A stretch of 64,000 nt of DNA. Source: Isoetes taiwanensis (taxonomy: Eukaryota > Streptophyta > Lycopodiopsida > Isoetales > Isoetaceae). Every line of letters begins with the position of its first letter. The first letter of the stretch is position 1. Shown here piece after piece: positions 12,780 through 23,580 of this stretch. The notes under the pieces are model-generated. The model did no database searches. It worked only from the letters and a program-made list of their open reading frames with translations, and was not told the origin of the DNA. The translations under genes and the position numbers were made by a program. The DNA lies in contig JAJEKV010000876.1 of the NCBI GenBank assembly GCA_021234155.1, positions 1-64,000 on the forward strand, given 5' to 3'.

Positions 12780-13357
12780 ATCTCTATTTGGTAGTACACT
12801 GTTTTGTGAGGTCATCTTCTATAGCCTTGATCAAATACATGGCCATCTACCATTTTTGATCCAGCCACGCCAGGGAGAGTCACACATCCAAAACAGAGTT
12901 GCTAATGTGCTATTTCTTGGAATTTCATCATCCCGTCAAGTGCTTTATCCATTCCACTAAATGCATACTTCCCCGCATTTCCATTTATTTTTCCACTAAG
13001 GTTTAGCAGATACGAAATTCAGCTTATGTCTTCTTCTTTTTCCCCATTCCTGTTGTCCGTTGCTATAATGGGGATGGCCAGTTACATAATTATGGCGGGG
13101 CGTCACTTTTTCTTGAGTTATTACATACGGTTCCCCACTTCTTTTCTTGAGGCCGAGAATCCAGGTTTCAGCGGCCTATAATGACTGATTCAGATTTGCT
13201 AATGCTGAAGGCCGATCAAAGGGGTAAAACATGCATATCAGGTCATTTTGCGGGGAGACGGATTGAATAAAACATCATGCCATCTCTTTAAGTATTTCCG
13301 CCGTATTTCTCCCAGTATCTCCGTTATTCATGTTTGAGAGAACTTATGCTTGGAAGA
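12780..13357. other. Noncoding, nothing recognised
   Basis: Between two LINE ends; no ORF or repeat recognised. Confidence 0.45.
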
Positions 13358-14400
13358 AGGAAGGAAGGGAAAAGAGATTTTCGCGTCAGTCGTTATGGAT
13401 CAATCGGATAATAAATCGATCGAATAGCGATAAGGGACGATTTAATCCCGCGAGGGCAGGGACTGCCCGTGGCAAAATCATAATGCTAGAATAAATAAAA
13501 CAAAAGGGCACTTAAGGAGCTGGCCGGGGCTGTTGTAAAAACCGCTTCACGGAACTGCCATGGATCAAGTGGCGGTGATCGAATGATAGCCTCCCGCCTC
13601 TATACATTACGCCAGATGTAGGAAGCCCAGGCCTGTGAGGGCCAGCATTATAGTTCATCCTTAAAATTCGAAACAATGTTTGGGGGTAAAGATCTTCTGA
13701 CGGAGAAGAGAGTTATGCGGAGTGATTACCATGGCTGGCGGGATGTCGCATTTGGACAAAGAGCATCGCGAAGCGGTAAAATAGCCGGGCATTCGGTAAA
13801 TCTTGCTAACCAACTTCGGCGAGGAACCACCATCGCCTTCACGTGCATCACTTTCGGCAAAGAAAGCGGGTGATGCTTAAGCTGTCCCGAGTGTAGAAGC
13901 AAACTTTTCTTCCAAACCCACAATGCGTAGGTTCAAGGCTAATGGGTGCTGCAATAGCCAACCCGGTTCGCAGCGGGACGCGATGCGATGGGCAAACAAT
14001 CCCTCAAATTGTAAGCGGCCGTGGGTATAAATTAATGGTAACATCGGTAACGAACTATCTTTATCCCGTATGGGACTCAACGCAATGCTGCCGCGTAACG
14101 CTTCTCGCGGCGGAATCTCACGGACCCGGCTTTCCAGAATAGCAAAGCTGGCCGTGTTTCTTAATGGTGTACCCGATTGAATGCGGATCCGGAATACGCG
14201 CTGTTTAAATTTGGAAGCGGAACCGTGGATCCAGAGCATCAATCACAGACCCCGGGATGCGACATAAGATGTAAGCGGAGAAAGTTACGAAAGATTAAAG
14301 CTCGGGGAGATAATGAAACCGGTATAATAAATCAGTATAATTTGGATGTTCGCGCCCTGAAAACAAAGCCGGGGTGAAACGCTTTTTCAAACACGGTTGT
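13358..14400 (-). mobile_element. Probable degenerate LINE 3' fragment, minus strand, GGAAGG-type tail
   Basis: The plus strand reads GAAGGAAGGAAGGGA at 13359-13374, then a TTTTCGCGTCAGTC string resembling the TTTTAACGTCCACGG terminus of the copy at 38302. Minus-strand frames (13923-13726 and 14242-13877) are basic, Arg-rich and broken; an ECPA string lies where LINE zinc-binding regions carry ECPAY. The GC content is above the neighbouring sequence, as in the other copies. Similarity is weak, so this is a tentative call. Confidence 0.35.
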
Positions 14401-15103
14401 TGCAAGGGTATTCCGGTTGGTTTTCAAAATGTCCGTGAGTTCAATCCTACTCTATAAAGTTAATATAGATGAAGTAGAAGGTTAGAATAGAAAATTGTTT
14501 AGCATATTCTTACTTTGGGAGTTTGGTACATCAACCTACGGATTATTTTTGTACATATCTTTCTTTTCACGGTTTACAATTGTTTCACCTTATGCTTTGT
14601 TGCTTTCTTACAAAAGCTTTCTTACCATTTATTATAAGCAACATCAGCCCTCGAGGGTTATTTTTTGTTTTTGCATATGTTAGGTAAGACATTTGCATAA
14701 AATTTGTATATGTTTGGATACTCGCCTTCCGGAGCCATGTTTCTTAGGTTTAGTCTAAGACATTCTTCGGCATGCCATCTTCATGCAATATGGAAGGACC
14801 TCTAATAGGAATGCTTTTATGATGAATTCCATTTCCTTGCTCTAAGTCAATGCTTTGGTTGCATATTGCTTCATGGGCAATAATGCTCCTCTTAGAATAC
14901 TTCTTTGTCTGTGTTTTTGCCGCTTCTAATTTTCTGGAATCCAATGCGCCCTTATATTTCATACTAAGGGGAGCTCATGGAAAGATCCCTGTGCAAGCTA
15001 ATGGTTGCATTTTGCATTTAATTCATGCGCACAATAATTGAACGTAGGGGGAGTATTCAAGGCGGAGAACCTTGCAACAATCAATTGAAAGAAGTTTGTA
15101 ATT
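14401..15103. other. Noncoding, nothing recognised
   Basis: AT-rich; a single AGAATAGAA word at 14482-14490 may be a decayed LINE tail. No gene seen. Confidence 0.4.
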
Positions 15104-15800
15104 ATAGAATAGAATAGAATAGAAATTAATGTCCCCTTGTGCCCCTCGGATTTACAGTTTGTGTAGCATGGGCGAGCTCCTAAAAGGGCGCTACTAGCAC
15201 ATCAACGCTGATTTAATATAGCCTTTTTTGAGGCACTTTCCTATTATTGACACTTTACATCGGCCATTGCGTGCGGTGTTGCACCGTTATCAATCAGCTT
15301 TTAAAGCTGAACAATTTGTGTGGGGTTTATGGTGGGTTTTTGCGGTTCATATTACAAACCTTTCTGTGTAATTCTTCGATTAATCGATCATCATTCTGGA
15401 TTAAATGCGCCATATCTCTCATTGTTTTACATTTAGTCAAAGATATTATGTCTTTGGTTGTCCCCATCTTATATTTCCATATCACGTCTCTAGTGTCTGC
15501 CGTATATCGGGCACTCATTAATCATGTGGTTCTCATCCTCCACTTCGATGTCTTGAAATTTAAAAACTACTTATGCTCTAGGATAGCTATACTTTTTAAT
15601 TGGTGGTCTAATGTGCTATTAAAAGTTGTTCCATAACATGTTTCATTATGGGCAGGGGCAAACTTACGAGATGGGCACTTTTAAAGAGACATTCAAGTAA
15701 GGGATATCTTTTGAGATTCAAATTTGTGGCCCATATCTGATATTCTTGGCTAGAACTGGAGCTCATTGAACAAGAATGTCTGATTGATTTTATTGACATA
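15104..15800 (-). mobile_element. Degenerate LINE 3' fragment, minus strand, (ATTCT)n tail
   Basis: The tail repeat TAGAATAGAATAGAATAGAA lies at 15105-15124. On the minus strand, around 15560-15500, the frame reads VEDENHMINECPIYG, a clear match to the zinc-binding module VEDE-H-ECPAY seen in the copies at 36 and 38.6 kb. Other frames around it are broken. The upstream limit (about 15800) is estimated from where coding-like sequence ends. Confidence 0.65.
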
Positions 15801-16115
15801 AATATGGTTTCCCCTATTGATATAGTTGTTAAGAAGGGAGCTAGCTCTTAAAATGAATTCACGTCTCCAAAAATTGCATTGAAAATTTGTTTGCACTAGC
15901 TGACTCAAAGTATGTCCTATTTACATTGCTTTACAATTTATGAATCCAAGATATTGAATCTTGCCTTTCGATTTTGTGCCTCTAAGGTCTCTAAGCTCTA
16001 AAGACTATGGCAAGGAAGCAAGAATTAGTACAACGCCCATCTTCTCACATGTCCAAAGTATTCTTATATGCTTATTAAATCTCAATTAGTTCACAACTAA
16101 TTGATATGCTACTAA
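15801..16115. other. Noncoding, nothing recognised
   Basis: AT-rich, no ORF or repeat recognised. Confidence 0.45.
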
Positions 16116-16310
16116 GAAAGATCATTGAGCCTTAAATGTTTGTTATGAGTCTAAATCCTCAATCCCCCTTTTTATGACAACACATTTATGATTTAATTCT
16201 CTTTAATTCCTCCTGAAAGATCATTGAGCCTTAAATGTTTGTTATGAGTCAAATCCTCAATCCCTTTTTATGGCAAACATTTCTTATTTAATCTCCTCGC
16301 CTTCTGTTGT
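16116..16310. repeat. Two-copy tandem duplication, 99-bp period
   Basis: GAAAGATCATTGAGCCTTAA begins at 16116 and again at 16215. Both copies continue with ATGTTTGTTATGAGTC and AATCCTCAATCCC, differing by a few small indels. Confidence 0.85.
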
Positions 16311-17219
16311 AGGCATGATAAAAGAATGTTTGACTCTCTTTGTCAAGTAACAAGTTTCATTGGCCTTGGATCATATAAATTTTTTGATGTTGTTGCTTAA
16401 TTTGAATAGGGTCTTAGAGTCATACATTGATTCCTTGGTAAATTGAATGACATCGCCATTTGTTGACTATGTATCTTCACTCAAACCCAAAGCTTATTAC
16501 ATAAGAATATAATGAACAATATAGTTGGTTAGCCCTCCCCGTTTACGTGAATTCAAACAACTTAATGTTGAGAGTGAACTACTATAAAATTACACCTTGC
16601 TACTATTATGTAACTTAGCACCAACCGGTATATATTCACTAACCGTCTCTAAGATAGATTACTAACATCATTTGCAACATCATTCCATCTAAACAACTTT
16701 AGGTCCTAATGAATCACGACAATTGTCACGTTTGAATTTGATATTTACCAAGCATAATGACCCATATTGATTCATATTACGTTCCTTTTGGAACTACTTC
16801 ATGGAGTCATTTTCACTACAACAATGACCAATAACAAGCTAAAAGCATTTTTGATGTTTCACGATGATTCTACATTCTTGGCCAAAGTTGTATTACTCAC
16901 AACAATAATATGCATATAAGCACTAATCTTACATATATGTACCTATATAAAATGGACATCCATCTTGGACAATAACTTAAAATTAGCATCATTGACAACC
17001 CTACATATGCTTTTTAGATCCTAGATCTTATTCCTTATAATTCTATAATAAAATTGTATTCACAAACGACATGAGGCACCATAACTAGTTCATTTTAAGT
17101 TTTATTTAAAAAGTTTTTCAATGAAATAAAAGGAATGCACGAATATTTCTTACAACAAAAACATGAAAACATGGTTTGAAAAACATAAAAAGTTGCACTC
17201 AATATTCTTAGCCAATACA
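16311..17219. other. Noncoding, nothing recognised
   Basis: AT-rich sequence without recognisable gene or repeat structure. Confidence 0.45.
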
Positions 17220-17720
17220 CTACCTAGACTTATCGCGGCGGCTGGTGGAAGAGGTTCGAGGATATCTTCGCGGCAAGGAGTTCGATAAAGGCGTCGCACG
17301 ACAAGCATCGGACGATCGAGAGAGTTTCAAGTTGGCGATGACGTGTGGCTCAAGATCAAATTGTAAGCAGCGAAACTTCAAGATCGGAAATTGTAAGAAG
17401 CTTGCTTCAAGGTGGAGGTGGAACCCTTGAGAATAGTCGGGGAGTAGGTAATCAATCCTACAAGTTGGACCTACCAGCACACCTAAAGATTCACAAAGTC
17501 TTCCGTGAGTTTTGTTGAAGAAGCATACTCCAAATCCAGGATGAAGTCTTGGACACTCCAACGTTGTTGGAAATGGCCAGATGAAGCGGTGGAAATAGTT
17601 CTAGAATTGATTCTTGATAAAGCCTTCAAGAAAACAAGGAGATCGAGTTTCTCGATTGCTTGGTCAAGTGGAAACACTAGCGGTGGGAAGAGGGACCTGA
17701 CGAAGAAATGTCATACGATT
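17220..17720 (+). mobile_element. Ty3/gypsy fragment: integrase C-terminus and chromodomain region
   Basis: Isolated fragment of a chromovirus pol 3' end, homologous to 30760-31250 of element A1. Both share LVEEVRGYL, a [14 protein letters not shown] stretch (integrase GPY/F-type C-terminus), LDTPTLLE, and LILDKAFKKTRR leading into LVKW(KH), the start of the chromodomain. Frameshifts and a short internal duplication (CAAGATC...TTGTAAG) break the frame. No LTR is attached, so this is a truncated or recombined remnant related to family A. Confidence 0.75.
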
Positions 17721-17943
17721 CGACCGGCCCTACCAAAGCTCGAAATGTGGTTTTGACTCTGCGCATGAGTAAAGAACATCCAATTTACTTTAAGAACTAT
17801 GCATGCGCCTAAACTCGACAACTTTAGAGATAGGGAAAACCTTTGCCAAAGCCTAAACCCTAACCTGAGGTTAGTAGCGATCATATTATATACGCTTGAA
17901 TTGGGTTAGACTCCCAAGGACTGGAAACCTTCCCCATTTTCTT
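17721..17943. other. Noncoding spacer
   Basis: Nothing recognised. Confidence 0.4.
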
Positions 17944-18069
17944 CTATGGAAACCTCCCTAGCTTTCACACAAAGCCTGGGGACGTTTCGATTTTATAACT
18001 TTGGTGAGGTTTCTAGGAAGACTAACACGGGAGGTTTCAAATATTGCTAACTTAGGGAGGTTTCCATAG
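17944..18069. mobile_element. Short foldback/MITE-like element with 17-bp perfect TIRs
   Basis: CTATGGAAACCTCCCTA at 17944-17960 and its perfect inverse TAGGGAGGTTTCCATAG at 18053-18069 bound a 126-bp segment. Further GAAACCTCCC-like or GGGAGGTTTC-like words occur inside (18040) and again at 19538 (GGAAACCTCCCTAA), suggesting a family present more than once nearby. No target duplication was recognised. Confidence 0.6.
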
Positions 18070-18264
18070 AATCCCCCAAATCTATTATTAGTTTATGATA
18101 TTTTTTTTATCTACGATAATAGCCATTCTTAATAAACCTAAAATTAATGTCTATAGCTAGAATTAATCATTTCCTCTTTTCGTATGCAATTCTATTTCTG
18201 TTGCATGTTTTCTTTTTCAGGGCATTCTTGAAGCTAAAGAAGGAGCGCAATTTGGGATTTCTTG

Positions 18265-18620
18265 TTTGTTGTTGAGATCAGTAGATTTTGAAGAACAGCT
18301 CGGTTTACGATGAGATCCATTTTGAACAACCAAATTTTCCTCGCTTTTTATTGTTGAGATCGGGCCGATTTTTGAAGAACCGGTCGATTTACAAGCGATT
18401 TGAAGAACCAAATTTCTCTTTTCTCTTTGTTGTTGAGATCGGGCCGATTTTAAAGAACCGACTTCCGACTTACATGCCGATGTTGAAGAACGGGTTTCAA
18501 GCCCTATTTTTGTTGCGATTTCAAAGCGATTTTGACAAAGCATGGAGATTGAAGCACCTTTGCGAAGAACCAGGTTCATTATTTGCGTCACGGTTTTTGT
18601 TGCAAGTTTTGAGTTCTTAG
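18265..18620. repeat. Minisatellite of about five ~80-bp units
   Basis: The word TTGTTGAGATC (later TTGTTGCGATT, TTGTTGCAAG) starts at 18269, 18351, 18430, 18510 and 18597. Each is followed by a GATTTT(T)GAAGAACC word about 15-20 bp on. The repeats produce overlapping 110- and 124-codon open frames on opposite strands, which I regard as spurious. Confidence 0.75.
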
Positions 18621-18787
18621 CAGGGGTAAAATATTGTTATCTACTACTATTCCTTTCTTAAAAATGAGGTAGCAGTTTGTTTGAAGATTTCTTTATAAGG
18701 ATCATCCGGTTATCACAAGTTCTAAAGGTAAATTTCACTTCAATCTCCTTTTGGTAGTTTGAGCCCTATTACGCGATCATCTTCATT

Positions 18788-18917
18788 TTATGCATGCGTG
18801 CGTGCATGCAATGCATCGCATGCATGCGTGCATGCGTGCATAAATGCGTACGTAAATGCATGCATGCAATGCGTAAATGCGTACCCGCGTGCGTAAATGC
18901 GTACGTAAATGCGGGTA
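18788..18917. repeat. Alternating TGCA/TGCG/TGCGTAAA simple tract
   Basis: About 130 bp made almost wholly of TGCATGCG, TGCATGCA and AATGCGTACG words, rich in alternating purine-pyrimidine. Opposite-strand Cys/His/Arg-rich open frames are produced by the repeat. Confidence 0.85.
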
Positions 18918-20033
18918 TCGCCGAAGCTTATTTTTTAAGCAAGTTCCGGATCTTGATAAGATTTTACGTTTCCAAGTTCTTTGATGCAATTCACATCATA
19001 TAAGAAGTTTTAAGAATCTTGATGTTCTTTCACAAGCATCCTTTTAATAAATCTTAGATTACGATGTAATATAAGTTTCTAGCTACTGCCTATTCCAAGA
19101 AAGCACAGACATTTAATTTTGGCAGCCAAAGCATAAAAGCTCAATCAACAGAAAAATGCTTCCGAGTTCCTTACAAAGTTTTGCAAATTTAATTTCTAGT
19201 CCTGTTTATTCATTTCATAAATTTTGTCGGCCAGTTGGGCGTGATCAGTTGCGGGTATCATCTCTTTATCAGCAATCTCTTTAGAGTTTTTAAATCATTG
19301 AAGCTTGGAACTACCGCATCTTGCAGACTAGACTGACACTGTAAGATAAGAGAGTCAAGACCAAGGCGTTTGCAAGTCTTGCTATAAAAGGTCTTGCATT
19401 GTCCCTGTGTTTTTGATCCAACATGTAATGCAATACTCTTAAAATCTACAGCTTTGAGAAAAGTTCCCTCTCCTTTGTCAATACTTATTGGAATTGGATT
19501 TGTTGATACTTGTTTATTTGGACGGAATTCTTCTTGGAAACCTCCCTAAAGTTACAATACAAAAGAAGTTTCCAAATTCTTACCATTTGTAAATAAGACA
19601 ATGCTGTTTATGTTTATTTTGCTACACCATTTTTGTAATCCCAAATGAATAGTCTTTTTTCAATGCGAATGAATAGTGTTTACTATGATTTTCTTTCAAT
19701 GGTTTCAATACTGTGTTTACTATCTTAGTAGTGTTTACTATGTTTCTTTCAATACTATGAATAGCATTTTCTTTTTTCTTTTTGTATTATTATGCAACAA
19801 GTGTGCCATAGTGGTGTAATTTAATTATCGTTTGAAAGGTTATCCTTCATTATTTTTTGTTTTAATGGTTCTAAAACCATAATTGCAAATTGATGAGTGA
19901 GGACTTCCATTCCCTTAACATGTTTTATGTCTATGACCGACGATTTTGTGTTTAATTATGGTACTTGCTTTAGTATTTGCTAATATTTCACAATGTTAAT
20001 TCTTCTTTTTCTTATGTCTTGACTTAGGTATGG
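18918..20033. other. Noncoding; possible intron end
   Basis: AT-rich. It ends in TCTTGACTTAG at 20018-20028, a plausible 3' splice acceptor directly before the ATG at 20032-20034 of the next feature. Nothing else recognised. Confidence 0.35.
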
Positions 20034-20743
20034 ATAGGGAGGGCGTGCCTCAAGAGGCCAAGGACGTCATGCCACCACCACCAGACCCACCACAGATTAG
20101 GATCTTTGTCTCCGATGGGTGAATGTCGTGTACCTAGGTTCTTAGAGTTTGTCATGCATATATTTGTAGCATATAATGTCAGGTATGTAGACTTAGGTCT
20201 CAGGTTCATTGGTTTAGGGACATGCTCCATGGATGTTGGAGGATCAGACGATTGTTGACAACCATTTCTGAGTTGCCAACGAGATCAAAGAATAGGTGGT
20301 TTTGTGTTTACGAGGGTTGTTCACACACCCTCAGCCGTAGGGAGGGTTACATGGGTTTGTTGTTGAATGATGCACAGAAGCACCAGAAGAACAAGCATCT
20401 TGAGGTTTCTTGGGTTGCTCATCGGCCAGGTGCACGCAGGGCACAACCACTTGATCTTGAGAATGAGGCCGCACAGGAGAGGGAGAGGCGCCGAGCTCGC
20501 AGACAGGCTATGTGCGCTAGGCCAGAGTTTCTTGTTGGCCAACAGGATGGTCATTACAGGCGAGGGCTGAGAGGCAGTCGCGTGGAACAATGGAAGAGGA
20601 TCACGAGGGTGTACTCTCCTCAGGAGTTAGCTCAGAGATACCCACAAGGGAGCCCATAGTGGATAGCAGACCGTATTCAGGCTCTGGTGCAGATACGAGA
20701 TGAAGACGCAGAAGCTTGTTTTCGTGAGACTCAGAGTAGATTC
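20032..20743 (+). pseudogene. 5' part of a broken ORF of unknown function, interrupted by element A1
   Basis: A short exon-like piece (about 20032-20121) is followed by a 145-codon frame at 20222-20659. In the latter, residues 28-59 have the pattern C-x4-C-x20-H-x4-H, which could bind zinc but does not match a canonical C2H2 finger. The middle (about residues 75-100) is Arg/Glu-rich and probably helical. A TAG ends it at 20657-20659, but the same frame stays open after it (WIADRIQAL...) to the LTR border at 20743. The frame resumes in register at 33856 beyond the retrotransposon. I do not recognise the family; it could be a host gene, a duplicated fragment or part of another transposon. Confidence 0.4.
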
Positions 20744-22383
20744 TGTGACGGTCCAGGGGAATATACGCCATAAATACGATATTCCTCGATAAGATTACTA
20801 TACAAGTCTATCTTCATAGCCTTGTATACCATAGATTGTGGCACTGGGGGGCATGGCCAAGTTATTCTCATAACTTAGCCAACCATAGGTTAAACCATTA
20901 TCCACGTGGCCTTAACCTATGGGGCACCCGGCCACACATGACTCACCCGGGATTGGTGCCACGTGGCATCCTAGGTGGACCTAACTTATATAGGGTCAAA
21001 ACCCTAACCCTAGGCCTCTTTCCATTTCTAGCACCCAGAGAGACTCACCTACTGTTGAACCCCGTTTGAACATCGCTTGTTGTTGGCATAGGCTGGTGCG
21101 GCAGCCCCGGCCAGAGGTAGACTCGTTCTTGGAGTAGAGAAAGATCTCGTGAGTCCAAGACTATGGAGGCACCGGATGCGGAGGGAGAGCTTCAGAGCGT
21201 GTATGTAGGATAGTAGTTGTGATAGCTTATCACGGAATTAGCATTCCGGATATGCTAGTATCTTAATATCTAGAGTAGAGCCATCCTAGAACCCATTATT
21301 CAACATCTTGAACCCTAATCAATGAACCCTAACCATTAGTTAGATTGTATGATTAGGTTAAGATGTTCTTCTTATGATCATTCTTAGGATATGATGATTA
21401 TGTGATGTTGGTTGATCATGTTTGCTCCTCTTGTATTGGGAAGGGGGGTAGAGACCTAGGGCCATATGTAGTATGCTCTAGAGTAGATCCCTTAGTTCCT
21501 ATTAGTTGTGGCAGGAGCATAGGAGCCCACCGGGCTATTGAGGCTATGATATGACTCAGCACCAGATAACGGGCTAGAGGGAAAGTGGAGGGAGGATCCC
21601 CCAGAGTGGGGGCTTCGGGGGATCCCATAGTGGGGCTAGGCTTATGGTCGGTCCGTTCTCGTGGGCCGAGCATGGGTCCGGCACCTCCCGGGCAATGGTG
21701 TTGCCCCCCGCCTCCTGAGCCGCAAGTGTTGGCTTGGCTCTCGCTTTGGGGGTTCGGGCCGGTAATTTAATCGTGTCGCCCGCGATTCTAGTGGCCTAAT
21801 GCACCTCTAGACCCGGGAAGGGAGATGCAACCCCCCGCCTCATCGACCAGGGAGATGCAACTCCGGAGTAGTCCCGGCTGGGTGATGCCATGGGATTGCG
21901 TATCCAGGAAGGCTAGAGTCCCGCCGAGCCCCGATCTAGCCCATCCGCAAAAGTATGCAATGGGAGGGGCGGATGGAGTGGTCAACCCTAGCCATCGTTC
22001 TATGCCAGCCACCGCCATTGCCATGACTGGGCCGCTTCTATCTTGAGGCCTAGCTTGGTCACCCCTCCTTACGAAGTCCCGAGGCGGGGTAGGTGCTCTC
22101 CCGCTTTATGGTTTGTGATTATCATCTTTGCATTGGTTTATATGCGATGCACTACCTCCGAGGTAGTATTTGTATATGTTTTATGCTAGTTCTCGACGTG
22201 TTATCGCCCATTTGTTATAGGAGCCCATAGGGGAAGGGCGCGAAGACACACCCTTAGTGTTCCCTCCCGCACTAAGAGTCACCTCGTGAGTGCGGGGTGG
22301 ACGGGGTCCGCGCGGTTGCCGAATGGATGGGGATTTCTGCCGGGTATGCGGCCGGGCCGTATGTTTAGCAGTGGAGCGCCACA
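20744..22383 (+). repeat. 5' LTR of element A1 (about 1640 bp)
   Basis: Aligns end to end with 32196-33855. It starts TGTGACGGTCC and ends CCACA just before the primer site. A TATA-like TTATATAG lies at 20986-20993. G-box palindromes CCACGTGG lie at 20902-20909 and 20959-20966, upstream of the TATA. The remainder is GC-rich and noncoding; open frames inside it are spurious. Confidence 0.9.
20902..20993 (+). promoter_or_regulatory. Putative LTR promoter: two G-boxes and a TATA-like box
   Basis: CCACGTGG at 20902-20909, GCCACGTGGC at 20958-20967 and TTATATAG at 20986-20993. CACGTG is the core bound by plant bZIP and bHLH factors. Promoter function is inferred from position in the LTR. Confidence 0.5.
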
Positions 22384-22384
22384 A

Positions 22385-22395
22385 TGGTATCGAGC
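22385..22395 (+). other. Primer binding site of element A1
   Basis: TGGTATCGAGC directly follows the 5' LTR. It resembles TGGTATCAGAGC, the complement of the initiator methionine tRNA 3' end, with an AG dinucleotide disturbed. Confidence 0.75.
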
Positions 22396-22954
22396 AATGT
22401 TCTTGGTTGACCAAGAACTAGCATCCACTATAACCATGAAGCAGTCTAACAGGCCTATAGGGGGTGTGAAATAAACATTTCCACCATCGAACCGCTAAAA
22501 TGGGGAAAAATTTCTCCTAGGTAGTGGGTCGGGGACTTAGGTTAAGTGTTAGACGAAGGTTTGAGTGAGTCAAACGCACCTTCTAGTAAATTTGAGTGAA
22601 AATCATGCATCTGCATCAAATTTCACCTAAAATGGGTCGAAGAATCATGCCATCTCGGAGACCAGTGAAAAATGGCGCAAATTCATAGATTGCACTTGAA
22701 CCATTAGAAAAAAATTCGAAATTCAAGGATAATATCAATTAATATGGATTTAACATATACATTAATAATTAAGTAAGTACTAAATATCTTGTAATTAATA
22801 AGGGGGCTAATAAATAGGGTAATTATGGTAGGAGAATATTCTCGGGGACCCTCCTCTTTAAAATATCTCGACACCTCATTTTTCCCTCCAAACTTTCCTC
22901 CACCTTCTCTCTCTTGACCAGCCCCTATCCCCACCTTTTTCTAGACCGTTAAGT
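22396..22954. other. Untranslated leader of element A1
   Basis: No recognisable coding sequence between the primer site and the first start codon considered below; AT-rich at 22700-22830. Confidence 0.4.
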
Positions 22955-23056
22955 ATGGCCAGAACCAAACAAACCCACAGGGAGCCGAGGACAAAGCGGC
23001 CCCACACCCTCGATGGCGAACCTAGCAAATGGACGCCATGTGAAGAAGATCCCTGA
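22955..23056 (+). CDS. Short ORF starting with the histone H3 tail motif MARTKQT
   Basis: The frame opens MARTKQTHREPRTKRPHTLD and stops after 33 codons at a TGA (23054-23056). The start context (A at -3, G at +4) is strong. The first seven residues equal those of histone H3, where ARTKQ is the site read and modified around Lys4; beyond that the sequence diverges but stays Arg/Lys/Thr/Pro-rich. The overlapping frame from 23013 continues as a strongly basic protein (KKIPEHLRPKKGG, PPTKEKKPRP), so a single frameshift may have cut one longer basic protein. It is not a histone gene: no histone fold follows. Function unknown; H3-tail mimicry is inference. Confidence 0.45.
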   Translation: MARTKQTHREPRTKRPHTLDGEPSKWTPCEEDP

Positions 23057-23580
23057 GCACCTCCGACCCAAGAAGGGGGGAAGAGGAGCTCCCCCCACCA
23101 AAGAAAAGAAGCCGCGACCTATCACGATGCCGAGGCAGCCCCCGCCGGCAGGAACTAAAGAACCGATGATTCTCGCCACCGGGGCCACGCAGACAATCGG
23201 TGGAAGAGCAGTGAGGGAAGAGTGTGTCCAAAGAACAGTGGACGGGCTTGGCTCACGCCAAGGAAGAAGGGCAAGGAGAAGGTGCATGGAGTGGCCGTAA
23301 GAGAGGGCCGCAAGGAGGAAGAGGGAGCGCGAGGAGGAGCCGCGGGGCAGAGCGAGGACGAAGAGAAGAACGACGGTCCTCACCAACCGCCGCGGATAGA
23401 GGAGCCTCCCCCTACAGGAGGAGCACGGAAGAAGAGGAGCAGGAGGAAGAAGAGCAGAGGAAGAAGATGAGCAGGGGAAGGGCGGACCCAAGACCACCTT
23501 TTACCTGGCAGGGCCCAAGCCACCTAAGGTGGTGGAAGCAGCGTATATGGCGAAGCCGGCTCTCGGCTTTGGCTGAGTGA
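23013..23580 (+). pseudogene. Remnant of a basic/acidic low-complexity ORF in element A1
   Basis: Overlapping plus-strand frames (23013-23300 and 23224-23580) are rich in Lys, Arg, Gly, Pro and then Glu (EEEEQEEEEQRKK). They probably derive from one ORF shifted by small indels, following the MARTKQT start. Charged low-complexity composition would fit a nucleic-acid- or chromatin-binding protein, but no domain is recognised. The antisense 182-codon frame is a by-product of the purine-rich bias. Confidence 0.35.

Noticed and set aside
16116-16310. CRISPR-like spaced repeats
   Set aside because: Only two direct copies, no spacers, eukaryotic context.
18217-18620. Overlapping 110- and 124-codon open frames as genes
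   Set aside because: Both arise from the ~80-bp minisatellite on opposite strands.
18783-19003. Cys/His-rich proteins
   Set aside because: Encoded by the TGCA/TGCG simple tract on both strands.
22955-23056. A true histone H3 gene
   Set aside because: Only the first seven residues match; the remainder of the tail and the histone fold are absent.
22949-23497. 182-codon minus-strand open frame
   Set aside because: Ser/Leu/Pro-rich shadow of a purine-rich plus-strand region; no motif.
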